This document shows, piece by piece, positions 38,624 to 47,739 of a DNA stretch of 64,000 bases; position 1 is the stretch's first letter, and every line of letters starts with the position of its first letter. The translations under genes and the position numbers were made by a program. The stretch spans positions 1 through 64,000 of the forward strand of contig NZ_PUAP01000003.1 of the NCBI RefSeq assembly GCF_002947535.1. The letters run 5' to 3'. Source of the DNA: Enterococcus mundtii (GTDB lineage Bacteria > Bacillota > Bacilli > Lactobacillales > Enterococcaceae). A model generated the notes under the pieces. It ran no database searches and had not been told where the DNA came from. It saw nothing but the letters and a program-made list of their open reading frames with translations.

Positions 38624-39478
38624 ATGGATAATCGTAAAGAAAATATTATGCCAGTAGAAAAGATGAGACAGCGTTCAAGGGAATTAAGTAAGCATCTACC
38701 AAAAAGTCCTGCTACAGAAATCAAGCAACTGACAAAAAGCCTGATGAATGCAGTAGGTAGGATCCAAGAGCTAAAGGAAGAAAGAGAACAGCTTGGCGAT
38801 CGTTCTAAATCTTCAAAAAAATATATCGAACTAACAGCTGGCATCAAAAATAATGAACAAAGAGCGCAAGACTTACTTGATAAAATCGACAAGTTGTCGC
38901 CAAAACAAGTAGATAAACTTGTAGAACGATACACAGACTCTGCTGAACCGATCTACGAAACGATTCCTGGAGATACTAAAAGCAGCGAGAAAGATGTACC
39001 GCTTCCTGAAATACGTGACCGAACAAAAAAAGAAGTTGCGAAAGCAGTTGTGGAAGCGAACCGTAAGTTCAATGAAAGACATAAGGGTATCTCTAAAGAC
39101 CCTTATGCCAATCGACAGCCAAAAGTAACGTTTGATGGAAAAGCAATGGCAAATGGAATGAATAGAGAAGATGGGCCTAAGAAAAAATCGCAAAAATTAG
39201 ATGAACATATCTACGAAACGATTCCTGAAGATACTAAAAGTAGCACGAATAGGGTTGAATCATCCCAAAAACGTGATCACAGAGAAAAAGAAACTGGAAA
39301 AGCCAGTCATAAGTTACAGACCGAATCATTACAAAAAAAGAGTTTACCTGAGACTCAGAAACTTACATTGAAGGATCGAATCAATAATGCTCATCATCAA
39401 AAGGAAAATAATCATCTAAAACACGGTAGCCCCTCACGCAACAATCGACCACAAACTAGTCCTAACCATGGGAGATAA
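38624..39478 (+). CDS. Effector-like protein C with EPIYETIP and EHIYETIP motifs
   Basis: 284 residues with no signal peptide and a GAGGAA ribosome binding site. Residues 32-103 match the helical domain of B (GRIQELKEEREQLGDRSKSS). EPIYETIP at 108-115 and EHIYETIP at 194-201 are each followed by a short EDTKSS- or GDTKSS-like stretch, so the motif block has been duplicated. TKKEVAKAVVEANRKFNERH (134-153) is the second shared block. The basic block that A and B carry is missing. The tail LKDRINNAHHQKENN and NNRPQTSP parallels the ends of A and B. Inferred: a T4SS substrate under the same control as A and B. Confidence 0.88.
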   Translation: MDNRKENIMPVEKMRQRSRELSKHLPKSPATEIKQLTKSLMNAVGRIQELKEEREQLGDRSKSSKKYIELTAGIKNNEQRAQDLLDKIDKLSPKQVDKLVERYTDSAEPIYETIPGDTKSSEKDVPLPEIRDRTKKEVAKAVVEANRKFNERHKGISKDPYANRQPKVTFDGKAMANGMNREDGPKKKSQKLDEHIYETIPEDTKSSTNRVESSQKRDHREKETGKASHKLQTESLQKKSLPETQKLTLKDRINNAHHQKENNHLKHGSPSRNNRPQTSPNHGR

Positions 39479-39491
39479 AAGATAAAAGATA

Positions 39492-39547
39492 AAAAACCAG
39501 TGATTTCCTTTTCAGTTAGAACTGTATAAGGCTTTCACTGGTTTTTA
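39492..39547 (+). terminator. Terminator of effector-like gene C
   Basis: Arms AAAAACCAGTGA/TCACTGGTTTTT enclose a long loop, just after the gene C stop. Confidence 0.65.
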
Positions 39548-39935
39548 TTGACTCATTTATTCTTGTCATTCAGCGACATTTCCCCCAAAATGTTAACGAT
39601 ACTGATTGTAAGAATAAACAAAAAATGAATGTTTTAACTACTTGTTTTGTCCATGGTTCACTTTATATTATGTATTATTTCTTATGTGCTTCGATTTCCC
39701 TCCTTTATTCTTCCTCCGTCACTTTATGTACTTACGTCCATAAATAAAACGATGTAGGCCCCTGTTCGATAAACGATCCATGGCCATTCTACCAATGGCG
39801 CATGTTTTTAAGAGCAACAAACTGCTGATACGTATGTTACTACTAAGTGGAAATCTGCAACTATACGATACCTACTATTTAGTATACCTCTTTCTTTTAG
39901 AAGGTGCAAAACCACTTTTTCTGTGCAAAGAAAAA
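39548..39935. other. Intergenic stretch without recognisable features
   Basis: About 390 bases between two converging transcription units. I see no gene with a ribosome binding site, and no clear repeat or hairpin. Confidence 0.5.
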
Positions 39936-39968
39936 AATGAGTGTTACTTAAAAGTAGCACTCATTTTA
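39936..39968 (-). terminator. Terminator of dmkB operon
   Basis: The stem AATGAGTG-TTACTT/AAGTAG-CACTCATT is flanked by A and T runs, directly after the dmkB stop. Confidence 0.75.
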
Positions 39969-39974
39969 TATAAT

Positions 39975-40964
39975 TTAGTCTGCACGTCTTAAGATCAATG
40001 ACGTCAATGTCTCTAATGTTTCTTTTGTTTGTACCGAGGTATTTGGTAATTTTTTGATTTCTTTTAGTGCTTGTTTCGTATAGGATTCTGCCAACTTCTG
40101 GGCACTTTCAACACCCTGCGCCTCAATAACTAATTGTTGAACCTTCTCAGCTTCTGCTTGTGTCATTTGTTTTTCTTTGGACAAATACTCAAGTAATTCT
40201 GCTTTTTTATCCGTTTGTAACGCATAGATCAAAGGTAGCGAATAAACCCCTTGACGAATGTCTTCTAATACAGGCTTACCGATGTCTTCGCTCTGTTTTG
40301 TATAATCTAAAATGTCATCAATGATTTGAAAAGCCATGCCGATCGCTAAACCGATATCCCCTGCTTTTTTCGCAAAACGTTCGCTTGTGCCACTTTCATA
40401 TGCACCTACAAAACAACTCAATTGAAACAGTTCAGCAGTTTTACCAGAAATATTCTGTAAATATTCTTCAACCGACAATTGGGCATTGTAGCGATCATCC
40501 ATTTGTCCTAGCTCGCCATTCAATACTTTTTCCATACTTCGTGCATTTAATTGCATACTCTTTAAGGAGGAGGTATATTCGGACAAGAGTTTGAAACAAC
40601 AAACAAATAAATAATCTCCAGCATAGACAGCAACGCTATTGCCAAAACGGCTACGTAAGTTGGGTTGTCCTCTTCGTAGGTCAGCTTCATCAACGATATC
40701 GTCATGGATCAACGTGGCAATGTGTAGCATCTCAATAGATGCTGCCAACGAAATGGCTTTGTCGCGATCTTGTTCTGGTCCAAATTGTGCAAATAATAAT
40801 TGATACGCCGGACGCAGCAACTTTCCACCTGCATGAATCGTTTCTTTTATCGCTTCTTCTACTGGTTTATTTTTCAGCCGAACAACACTTTCCATTTTTT
40901 TTAGTGTTTGGTTCAATTCCACTTGGATCGTTGGATAGTCCCCCCACATTTGATGTAACTTCAT
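39975..40964 (-). CDS. dmkB: Polyprenyl diphosphate synthase of the EET demethylmenaquinone pathway
   Basis: A 329-residue trans-prenyltransferase that makes the isoprenoid tail of a quinone. The first Asp-rich motif is LIHDDIVDEADLRRGQPN near residue 85, and the second is FQIIDDILDYTKQSEDIGK near 210. AAGGAG precedes the start. It ends the minus-strand unit ndh2-eetA-eetB-dmkB. By gene order this is the Listeria-type flavin-based EET locus, where the product supplies the dedicated quinone; an annotator could equally call it heptaprenyl diphosphate synthase component II (hepT). Confidence 0.88.
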   Translation of the reverse strand: MKLHQMWGDYPTIQVELNQTLKKMESVVRLKNKPVEEAIKETIHAGGKLLRPAYQLLFAQFGPEQDRDKAISLAASIEMLHIATLIHDDIVDEADLRRGQPNLRSRFGNSVAVYAGDYLFVCCFKLLSEYTSSLKSMQLNARSMEKVLNGELGQMDDRYNAQLSVEEYLQNISGKTAELFQLSCFVGAYESGTSERFAKKAGDIGLAIGMAFQIIDDILDYTKQSEDIGKPVLEDIRQGVYSLPLIYALQTDKKAELLEYLSKEKQMTQAEAEKVQQLVIEAQGVESAQKLAESYTKQALKEIKKLPNTSVQTKETLETLTSLILRRAD

Positions 40965-40986
40965 AAAAAAACTCCTTGTATAACGC

Positions 40987-41553
40987 TTATTTTTTCAGAA
41001 ATACCGATTGCCATTGACTATTGGTCTGCCGATCATAATCTGCTTGGAACCGCTGAAGTGTTCTTACATGTTTCAGCAGATAATTAGCAGCTATCCCTAT
41101 GGCCAATCCTGATAGAATACCTAGGAATGATAAAATCGGTAAGTAGAGCATGACTGTCCATGATTGAGCGATAAATGACGCGGTCAATAACTGACCGACA
41201 TTGTGCATAAATCCACCTGTCGCACTGATCCCAATGATACTGACTCTTTTAGGTCCCAGTTGTTTGACTACCAACATCCCTACATAACTCAATAACGCAC
41301 CACTCATACTATAAAGAAACGTCGAAATCGTGCCGCCTAATAACGTGGTCAAAAACAAACGTAACCAAAGTAATAAGAAGCTATCTCGTTTTTTCATTGT
41401 AAAAATTGCCACAATCGTAATCAAATTAGCCAATCCTAGTTTTGCACCGGGTGCAAAAGCGAAAGGATAAGGAATCATATTTTCCAATAAACCGATGATC
41501 ACACCTTGGGCAACCAATAAAGATATATAGATCATTTTTTGTAATTTACTCAT
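40987..41553 (-). CDS. eetB: EetB-like membrane protein (Gx transporter / HepS component I family)
   Basis: A 188-residue polytopic membrane protein of the family annotated as heptaprenyl diphosphate synthase component I or Gx transporter. It has about five hydrophobic segments, with GLLENMIPYPFAFAPGAKLG and LGGTISTFLYSMSGALLSYV as conserved parts. In the EET locus the homologue EetB, with EetA, links the quinone pool to extracellular flavoproteins. It lies 12 bases after eetA. Confidence 0.85.
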   Translation of the reverse strand: MSKLQKMIYISLLVAQGVIIGLLENMIPYPFAFAPGAKLGLANLITIVAIFTMKKRDSFLLLWLRLFLTTLLGGTISTFLYSMSGALLSYVGMLVVKQLGPKRVSIIGISATGGFMHNVGQLLTASFIAQSWTVMLYLPILSFLGILSGLAIGIAANYLLKHVRTLQRFQADYDRQTNSQWQSVFLKK

Positions 41554-41565
41554 GACGTGAACCGT

Positions 41566-41976
41566 CTAATAAATCAGACTGTCTTCCCCACTCCCGTCTG
41601 TTGATCGCACTTCGATCACTAATTTGTGAGGCAAACAAACGATTGTTTCTCCTTGATTCGTTGCCCATCCTCGGCGAACGCAAATCTGGTCGTCGCAGTC
41701 TGCTTCTTTGATCCGAATTCGTTCCCCATCAATCTCGATCACATTTTTATCGCCGTGATCGTCTTCATATAAATAGGTATAAGCTTTGGTTTCAGCTACT
41801 AGAGGAAAAGTCTTGATTTCTGTTCCATCGACTCGTAGCACCGCTTCTTTATTTGGTGTTGCGTCCACTTGTTGATAACTAAAGATGACAACCGGTAAGA
41901 ATGAGAGCATGACTAACAAAAGAATAATGATGATATCCCAAGGTTTCAATAAACTTTTTTGAATAAATTCTTTCAA
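41566..41976 (-). CDS. eetA: EetA-like NusG domain II protein
   Basis: About 136 residues from TTG 41976, chosen for AAGGGGAG seven bases upstream; the frame is open to 42054. One membrane segment (PWDIIIILLLVMLSFLPVVI) anchors an extracytoplasmic NusG domain II. That domain contains KEADCDDQICVRRGWATNQG and IVCLPHKLVIEV, with three cysteines as in the family. The homologue EetA is needed for extracellular electron transfer in Listeria. Confidence 0.85.
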   Translation of the reverse strand: MKEFIQKSLLKPWDIIIILLLVMLSFLPVVIFSYQQVDATPNKEAVLRVDGTEIKTFPLVAETKAYTYLYEDDHGDKNVIEIDGERIRIKEADCDDQICVRRGWATNQGETIVCLPHKLVIEVRSTDGSGEDSLIY

Positions 41977-42117
41977 GTACTCACTCCCCTTTTCTCCTCG
42001 TTTGATTGCTCCAATTTTACCATGAATAACGAAGGTTGTGAATGAGTGGCACAACTCAGTTAATCCAAGGGTTTGATCGATTCTTCACTTTTATACGAAC
42101 CTATTTAAGAAAAAGAC

Positions 42118-42147
42118 GAGCTTGGGATGTTTGCACACCCCAAGCTC
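42118..42147 (-). terminator. Rho-independent terminator after ndh2
   Basis: The perfect stem GAGCTTGGG/CCCAAGCTC is followed on the minus strand by a T-rich run. Transcription of eetA may therefore depend on read-through or on another promoter. Confidence 0.8.
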
Positions 42148-42218
42148 CTCCTTATTTCTTCTCATATCATGATTTTAATTGCTAAAATCATCTTGATTGT
42201 TTGAATTTTTAACTTTGT

Positions 42219-44150
42219 TTATTCGCCGTAACGTGCCTTCGGTTTCCCGTACCACCAATTACCGACTGTTTTTTGTAACCAAGGAATCACCCAACGATCC
42301 AAACCGATCGCACGACCTGAACCATTCATCAAGGCAAAAGCCACAAAGATGAACCAGATGTTTACCCAGTAGAACATACCAGAAATACAGAATGTGATAA
42401 CTAAAACAATCGTTGTTGCACTACATAACCAAGTGAATAAACCGGCAATCAATGCTAACGCTAGTGCGATTTCAAAGAAGACCATGAATTTTTGGAAGAA
42501 CATCGCAACATCGTTATTTGGCATGATGACTTGCATGATGCTATTGAACCAGTCTGGTGATTTATCGAGCACTGCCATTGGTTCTTCACCATACGCATAG
42601 CTCAAGCCAAAATGTGCCGCTTGTGTTGCTGCTTCTCCAGTTGTTGCACCTGCACCACTCGCAGCTGTTGTGGCATCGCCTGCTGCTGAAGCACCACTTG
42701 CTACATCTGCTACATTGTATTCCCAAGTCCATGGGAACACACTATTACCAGTAAACCATGAACCTTCACCAAACCAAGTACTTGGTTTCAATACTTCACC
42801 ATTACCGATCATTTTCTTCGAAGCTTCGACTAACCAAACGAGACCGTAGAAGATTCGTAATGGAACGCTCCATAAAACATTACCATAACGAGAAGAGTGT
42901 CCACGAGTCACATTGCGATCATCTTTGATATGGAAGAATTCATGCATCATATATTGGAACATATAATAACCTGAACGGATATCAAAGAAATATTTCAAGT
43001 TGACGATATGTTTCATGATAATTGCTAAAAAGCCACTTAAATGGATCTTATCAAAGAGGTTTGCTACACCCCATTTTGCGCCAACAGAAACCATAAATCC
43101 TTGGTAGTTCCCTTTAAATTTATGTTTCTCGCCACCTTTGATCGAAGCCACGATATTCGCTGCAGCAGTATGACCTGTTTGCTCTGCGGCTTGAACGATT
43201 TGTGGGGTTGGAGTATTAGGAAATTCTTCGTAGTAGACTAAGTCCCCAATGATATAGATATTTTGTTCTTCATATCCTTTTGCTTGCATATATTCGTTTG
43301 CTACTAAACGTTGACCACGTGCAGTCTCTAATCCGAAATCAGCCGCATCTGTTGTTCCTTTGACACCCGCTGTCCAAATCAATGTATGTGTTGGCACTTC
43401 ACGACCGTCTTTTAATTTGATATGGTCAGGAGCGACTTCAACGATTGGTGCATTCAACAATAGTTCAACATTCTTTTTATTTAAATAGCGTTCTGCTTTG
43501 GCTGCATCGTTACGGTCCAACATATTCAAAATCGTTGGCATTGCTTCAACAACCATCAGTGTAATCTCATTTGCATCTAGTTTGTAGTCTTTTGCTAAAC
43601 GATCTTTCCAATCAACTAACTCACCGATCATTTCGATCCCAGTCAACCCAGAACCACATACAACAAACGTCAACATTGCTTTACGCAATTTTTCGTCTGG
43701 TTCTAATGCCGCTTTTTCGACAGTTTTCTCAATGTGTTTACGGATCTTGACGGAATCTTCAAATGACCAAAGAGTAAAGCCATTTTCTTTAACACCTGGC
43801 GTACCAAAATCATTCGGCTCGCCGCCCATACCTAAAATCAATTGATCGAATGGATAAGCGCCTAATTTGGTTTTGACGATTTTTTTCTCTTTGTCGATGC
43901 CGATTACTGTATCAGTAACTAGATCTACGTTTTTTTGTCTTGCAAATAATCGTTGTAAATCGTACTGGATCGCCTCTGGTTCCACTCGTCCGCCTGCAAC
44001 TTCGTGAAGTTCTGTCATCATCGTGTGGTACGAATGACGATCAATCAATGTGATTGTTACGTCTTCTTTTTTCAGTTTCTTCGCTAAGTGTTTTGTAGCT
44101 GAAACACCCGCATAACCAGCACCCACAACGACAATATTTTGCTTTGTCAT
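42219..44150 (-). CDS. ndh2: Type II NADH dehydrogenase with membrane C-terminal domain (EET Ndh2)
   Basis: About 643 residues from ATG 44150, which follows AAGGAGC; the frame is open to 44174. The N-terminal FAD site is IVVVGAGYAGVSATKHL. A second nucleotide site, TFVVCGSGLTGIEMIGEL, and the C-terminal FAD segment YIIGDLVYYEEFP, then TPQIVQAAEQTGHTAA, define the two-dinucleotide-binding enzyme, usually about 400 residues long. The extra 230 residues hold a DoxX-like bundle of hydrophobic helices near the end, as in the EET-specific enzyme. It passes electrons from NADH to demethylmenaquinone for export. Confidence 0.93.
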   Translation of the reverse strand: MTKQNIVVVGAGYAGVSATKHLAKKLKKEDVTITLIDRHSYHTMMTELHEVAGGRVEPEAIQYDLQRLFARQKNVDLVTDTVIGIDKEKKIVKTKLGAYPFDQLILGMGGEPNDFGTPGVKENGFTLWSFEDSVKIRKHIEKTVEKAALEPDEKLRKAMLTFVVCGSGLTGIEMIGELVDWKDRLAKDYKLDANEITLMVVEAMPTILNMLDRNDAAKAERYLNKKNVELLLNAPIVEVAPDHIKLKDGREVPTHTLIWTAGVKGTTDAADFGLETARGQRLVANEYMQAKGYEEQNIYIIGDLVYYEEFPNTPTPQIVQAAEQTGHTAAANIVASIKGGEKHKFKGNYQGFMVSVGAKWGVANLFDKIHLSGFLAIIMKHIVNLKYFFDIRSGYYMFQYMMHEFFHIKDDRNVTRGHSSRYGNVLWSVPLRIFYGLVWLVEASKKMIGNGEVLKPSTWFGEGSWFTGNSVFPWTWEYNVADVASGASAAGDATTAASGAGATTGEAATQAAHFGLSYAYGEEPMAVLDKSPDWFNSIMQVIMPNNDVAMFFQKFMVFFEIALALALIAGLFTWLCSATTIVLVITFCISGMFYWVNIWFIFVAFALMNGSGRAIGLDRWVIPWLQKTVGNWWYGKPKARYGE

Positions 44151-44237
44151 TGAATATCCGCTCCTTATTTTCATCTATATAAATTATTAATAGTTGATCG
44201 TTTTTTCAATTTGATAATGATTACACAATCTTTATAC

Positions 44238-44266
44238 ATTATATAGATGTTTTGTATATTTGTCTA
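44238..44266 (-). promoter_or_regulatory. Promoter of ndh2
   Basis: On the minus strand TAGACA (44261-44266) and TATAAT (44238-44243) are 17 bases apart. Downstream of the -10 element lies TTTGATAATGATTACAC, half of which resembles a Fur box; the other half does not. Confidence 0.6.
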
Positions 44267-44453
44267 ACACCTTTTTATGTTTTTTTGTTACAATAAAAAC
44301 GCCTGTTTTTCACGAAACTTCCAGAAAGAAAACGCTCAATTAAATCACTATCGTTATTTTTGTAAAACGGTTGACTTATTGATGAATTCTATTAGAATGT
44401 ATAATGAATCACAAGGAATTTGTGGATAAAAAATGAAATGGCGGGGTTAAAAA

Positions 44454-45392
44454 ATGAAGAAAAATCGGTTTGTTACGGGGTTTGCGGTATTAGCATTCTC
44501 AACATTATTGCTAGGAGCTTGTGGATCAGATAACAATGATAGTTCAAGTAGTACATCTTCTTCTACTTCTACTGCACAATCTTCAACAACAGAAACTAGT
44601 ACAACAGAATCATCTAAGGAAATCGTTGCTGGTGGAGAATTACAAGACGGTACATATAAGTTAGAAGAGAAAAACTACTCTAATGGTTACCGTTCAGTCT
44701 TTGAAATGGTCGTGAAAGACGGCAAGATCACTGAATCAAATTTTGATTACATCGATGCAGATGGCAAATCAAAACAAGATGACACAGAATACAACGAAAA
44801 AATGGAAGAGAAATCTGGTACAAATCCAGAGATGTTCATTCCTGAATTAAATGAACAATTGCTAAGTGCACAAAGCGCAAGTGGTGTAGAAGTTGTGACT
44901 GGTGCGACACATTCATCAGAAAGCTTCCAAAACTATGCACAACAATTGATCCAAGCGGCTCAAGCAGGCAACACAGAAACGATTGAAATCGACAATGGTG
45001 CAGAACTTAAAGACGGCACATACAAATTAGAAGAGAAAAACTATTCAAATGGCTACCGTGTGCAATTTGAATTGACAGTTGCAGATGGCAAAGTCACTGA
45101 ATCAAACTTTGACTACATCGATGCAGATGGCAAATCAAAACAAGATGACACAGAATACAACGAAAAAATGAAAGAAAAATCTGGTACTGACCCTCAAACT
45201 TACATCCCAGAATTAAACGATGAACTTGTTTCAGCAATGGGCGAAGAAGATGGTTCTCCAGCTGATGTGGAAGTGGTGACTGGCGCAACACACAGTGCAC
45301 ATTCATTCATCATGTACGCACAACAATTAGTGAATGCCGCTGAAAAAGGCGACACACAAACAATCGAAGTCGATAACATTGTGACAAAATAA
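44454..45392 (+). CDS. pplA: PplA-like lipoprotein with two FMN-binding domains
   Basis: A 312-residue exported lipoprotein. The lipobox is LLLGACGSD and is followed by a Ser/Thr-rich linker. Two tandem copies of an FMN-binding domain follow, sharing DGTYKLEEKNYSNGYR and DYIDADGKSKQDDTEYNEKM exactly or nearly so. Each ends with the flavinylation motif TGATHS, the acceptor threonines being Thr152 and Thr279. FmnB-type enzymes attach FMN there. PplA is the extracellular electron carrier of the EET chain. Its N-terminal signal peptide may also release a small pheromone-like peptide, as noted for Listeria PplA. Confidence 0.93.
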   Translation: MKKNRFVTGFAVLAFSTLLLGACGSDNNDSSSSTSSSTSTAQSSTTETSTTESSKEIVAGGELQDGTYKLEEKNYSNGYRSVFEMVVKDGKITESNFDYIDADGKSKQDDTEYNEKMEEKSGTNPEMFIPELNEQLLSAQSASGVEVVTGATHSSESFQNYAQQLIQAAQAGNTETIEIDNGAELKDGTYKLEEKNYSNGYRVQFELTVADGKVTESNFDYIDADGKSKQDDTEYNEKMKEKSGTDPQTYIPELNDELVSAMGEEDGSPADVEVVTGATHSAHSFIMYAQQLVNAAEKGDTQTIEVDNIVTK

Positions 45393-45438
45393 ACTTTGTC
45401 CTACAAAAGGCTCATCTGCCTTTATGATAATCCTTTTG

Positions 45439-45468
45439 GAGATGTGGCAACTGTCACATCTCTTTTTT
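45439..45468 (+). terminator. Rho-independent terminator of pplA
   Basis: The perfect stem GAGATGTG/CACATCTC is followed by TTTTTT. Confidence 0.85.
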
Positions 45469-45622
45469 CTATGTCTATCTGCACAAACACCACATGCCCC
45501 GAAAAAAAGATGTTCATTCCTGCCAGATTATATTAGAATACAAAGCATGAACTTACTTTTGATTTCACTAAGAGAGTTCTTTTATGTGAAATAAGAAATA
45601 GATAAAAAGAAATGAGGAATAG

Positions 45623-46720
45623 ATGTTGAAGAAACGATTACTCCCTTTCGCCTTGCTCTTGTGTCTACTGACCATTGCGGGTTGTAGCACAGATCAAAAA
45701 ACCGAAGGAAAACAAGAGAACAACACTTCACTGCTTTCTGACCCTTACACAGATGAACAATTTTTACTTGGTACTTACGTGCGTATCCGTATCTACGATG
45801 AAGGGAAAGAAGACGTATTAAAACCTGCTTTTGACCGTGTCAAAGAGTTGGGTGATAAAATCACGATCAATCAAAGCGGCTCCGAAGTTGATGAAATCAA
45901 TCAACAAGCAGGGATCAAACCAGTCAAAGTATCTGATGATGTGTACCGTTTATTAAAACGTGCGTATGAGTACAGCGAAGACTCCCATGGAGGCTTTGAT
46001 ATGGCAATCGGTCCAATCACACAACTATGGCGTATCGGTTTCGATGATGCCCGTAAGCCATCTCAAGCAGAAATTGATGAAGCATTGAAGTTAGTCGACT
46101 ACCATAAAGTCCAATTCAATGATGAAGAAAAGACTGTTTACTTGCAAGAAAAAGGCATGATCCTTGATCTAGGGGCAATTGCGAAAGGGTTCATTACCGA
46201 TGAAGTCGTCAAAGTCTTGAAAGACAATGATGTAACGACTGCGATCGTCGATCTAGGTGGGAATGTCTATGTTCTTGGACACAGTCCTAGAGGAGAAGAT
46301 CAAGATTGGACAGTCGGTATCCAAGATCCAAATCTTGCTCGTGGTTCGATCCTCGGCTCGATCAAAGAACGAAATAAAACATTAGTCACATCTGGAATCT
46401 ATGAGCGCTATTTAGAAGTCGATGGCGTGAAGTATCATCACTTGTTTGATCCAAAAACTGGTTATCCATTTGATAATGACATCGCTGGTGTCACGATCAT
46501 CACAGATGAATCCATTGATGGAGACGGACTATCTACTGCGGTCTTTGCCATGGGTGTAAAAGATGGCTTGGCTTATATCGAGGATAAACTGAATGATGGG
46601 ACTGAGGCGATTTTTGTGACAAAAGATGATAAGGTCTATGTGACAGATCCAATCAAAGACACTTTCAAACTCGCCGAAGATTCAAAATATACCATGGGCG
46701 ATCGTTCTGAATTAAACTAA
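45623..46720 (+). CDS. fmnB: FAD:protein FMN transferase (ApbE/FmnB lipoprotein)
   Basis: A 365-residue lipoprotein with lipobox LTIAGCSTD. The ApbE domain shows LGTYVRIRIYDEG, FDMAIGPITQLWRIGF, LDLGAIAKGFITDEVVKVL and the metal-binding ITDESIDGDGLSTAVFAMG. It transfers FMN from FAD to threonine in proteins such as PplA, its neighbour. dmkA follows after 12 bases, so the two form an operon. AATGAGGAATAG supplies the ribosome binding site. It acts on the outer face of the membrane. Confidence 0.94.
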   Translation: MLKKRLLPFALLLCLLTIAGCSTDQKTEGKQENNTSLLSDPYTDEQFLLGTYVRIRIYDEGKEDVLKPAFDRVKELGDKITINQSGSEVDEINQQAGIKPVKVSDDVYRLLKRAYEYSEDSHGGFDMAIGPITQLWRIGFDDARKPSQAEIDEALKLVDYHKVQFNDEEKTVYLQEKGMILDLGAIAKGFITDEVVKVLKDNDVTTAIVDLGGNVYVLGHSPRGEDQDWTVGIQDPNLARGSILGSIKERNKTLVTSGIYERYLEVDGVKYHHLFDPKTGYPFDNDIAGVTIITDESIDGDGLSTAVFAMGVKDGLAYIEDKLNDGTEAIFVTKDDKVYVTDPIKDTFKLAEDSKYTMGDRSELN

Positions 46721-46732
46721 GGAGTAACTGAT

Positions 46733-47686
46733 ATGACACTAAAAATCTTTTTAGAAGTAGTTGAACTACGTACGAAAGTCGCTAGTGTATTTCCTTTTGC
46801 GATAGGGGTTTTATTCTCTATCGCTTTTTTTCACGAAATACAGTGGTTGAACACTTTACTGTTTTTTATTGGTATGCTTGTCTTTGACTTGGCAACTACC
46901 GCAATCAATAACTATATGGATTATGAAAAAGCACATTCGGAAATTTACAAATATGAAGAGAACGTCATTGGACGGACTGGTATTTCACCAAAGCTCGTAC
47001 GAAACATGATTTTGGGAATGATTGCTTTTGTCTTAGTCATAGGTATAGTACTTACGTTGAGGACCGGTTGGTTATTGTTACTGATGGGTATGATTTGTTG
47101 CTTTATTGGGATCTTTTATACTTTTGGTCCTATCCCTTTATCACGCATGCCGTTAGGAGAGATTTTCAGCGGTTTTACCATGGGTTTAGGGATCTTTACG
47201 ATGGTCATTTATATCAACACTCACCGTAGCGATCTATTTGATCTAAACCTATCTTTAGCAACTGGCACCTTCAATTTATCCGGCAATATCTGGGCAGTAG
47301 CCGCCATCTTCCTAGCAGCACTCCCACTTGTTTTTACAATTGCAAATATTATGTTAGCGAATAATTTACGCGATTTGGAGCGAGATATTGAAAATCATCG
47401 CTATACGTTGGTCTTCTACATCGGTCGCCCAATCGGGATCATGCTTTTCCAACTCTTGATGTACGCGTGCTATTTTATTCTATTCATCGGACTGATCAGC
47501 GGTATTTTTCAATGGCCGATCCTTCTGGCTTTCTTGACTTTACCAAAAATCTATCTTAATCTTCAGCTATTCAAAGAGAGTCTACCGCAGCCTATCAGTT
47601 TTAGCTATTCGATCAAAAACATGATTTTATTCAACAGTAGTTATGCACTTGGCTTATTCGCAACGATTCTTCTCAATCAACTATAA
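46733..47686 (+). CDS. dmkA: UbiA-family prenyltransferase of the EET quinone pathway
   Basis: A 317-residue polytopic membrane prenyltransferase of MenA type that joins 1,4-dihydroxy-2-naphthoate to a polyprenyl chain. The first Asp motif is TTAINNYMDYEKAHSE near residue 60, and the second is ANNLRDLERDIENHRYTL near 215. About eight hydrophobic segments are visible. AAGGAG precedes the ATG. It closes the EET locus. No fmnA-type flavin exporter gene is present here. Confidence 0.9.
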   Translation: MTLKIFLEVVELRTKVASVFPFAIGVLFSIAFFHEIQWLNTLLFFIGMLVFDLATTAINNYMDYEKAHSEIYKYEENVIGRTGISPKLVRNMILGMIAFVLVIGIVLTLRTGWLLLLMGMICCFIGIFYTFGPIPLSRMPLGEIFSGFTMGLGIFTMVIYINTHRSDLFDLNLSLATGTFNLSGNIWAVAAIFLAALPLVFTIANIMLANNLRDLERDIENHRYTLVFYIGRPIGIMLFQLLMYACYFILFIGLISGIFQWPILLAFLTLPKIYLNLQLFKESLPQPISFSYSIKNMILFNSSYALGLFATILLNQL

Positions 47687-47690
47687 ACAT

Positions 47691-47726
47691 AAAAAAACAG
47701 GTGGAAATTCTCCACCTGTTTTTTCT
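47691..47726. terminator. Bidirectional terminator between dmkA and the T4SS operon
   Basis: The perfect stem AAAAAACAGGTGGA/TCCACCTGTTTTTT serves both converging units, with A runs on the left and T runs on the right. Confidence 0.85.
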
Positions 47727-47739
47727 CTAGATCTACAGA

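Noticed and set aside
39780-39992. Plus-strand frame of 70 codons
   Set aside because: No ribosome binding site, it crosses the dmkB terminator and the end of dmkB, and it has no recognisable sequence.
44209-44234. Fur box in front of ndh2
   Set aside because: Only one half (GATAATGAT) fits; the second half does not match, so I do not call it.
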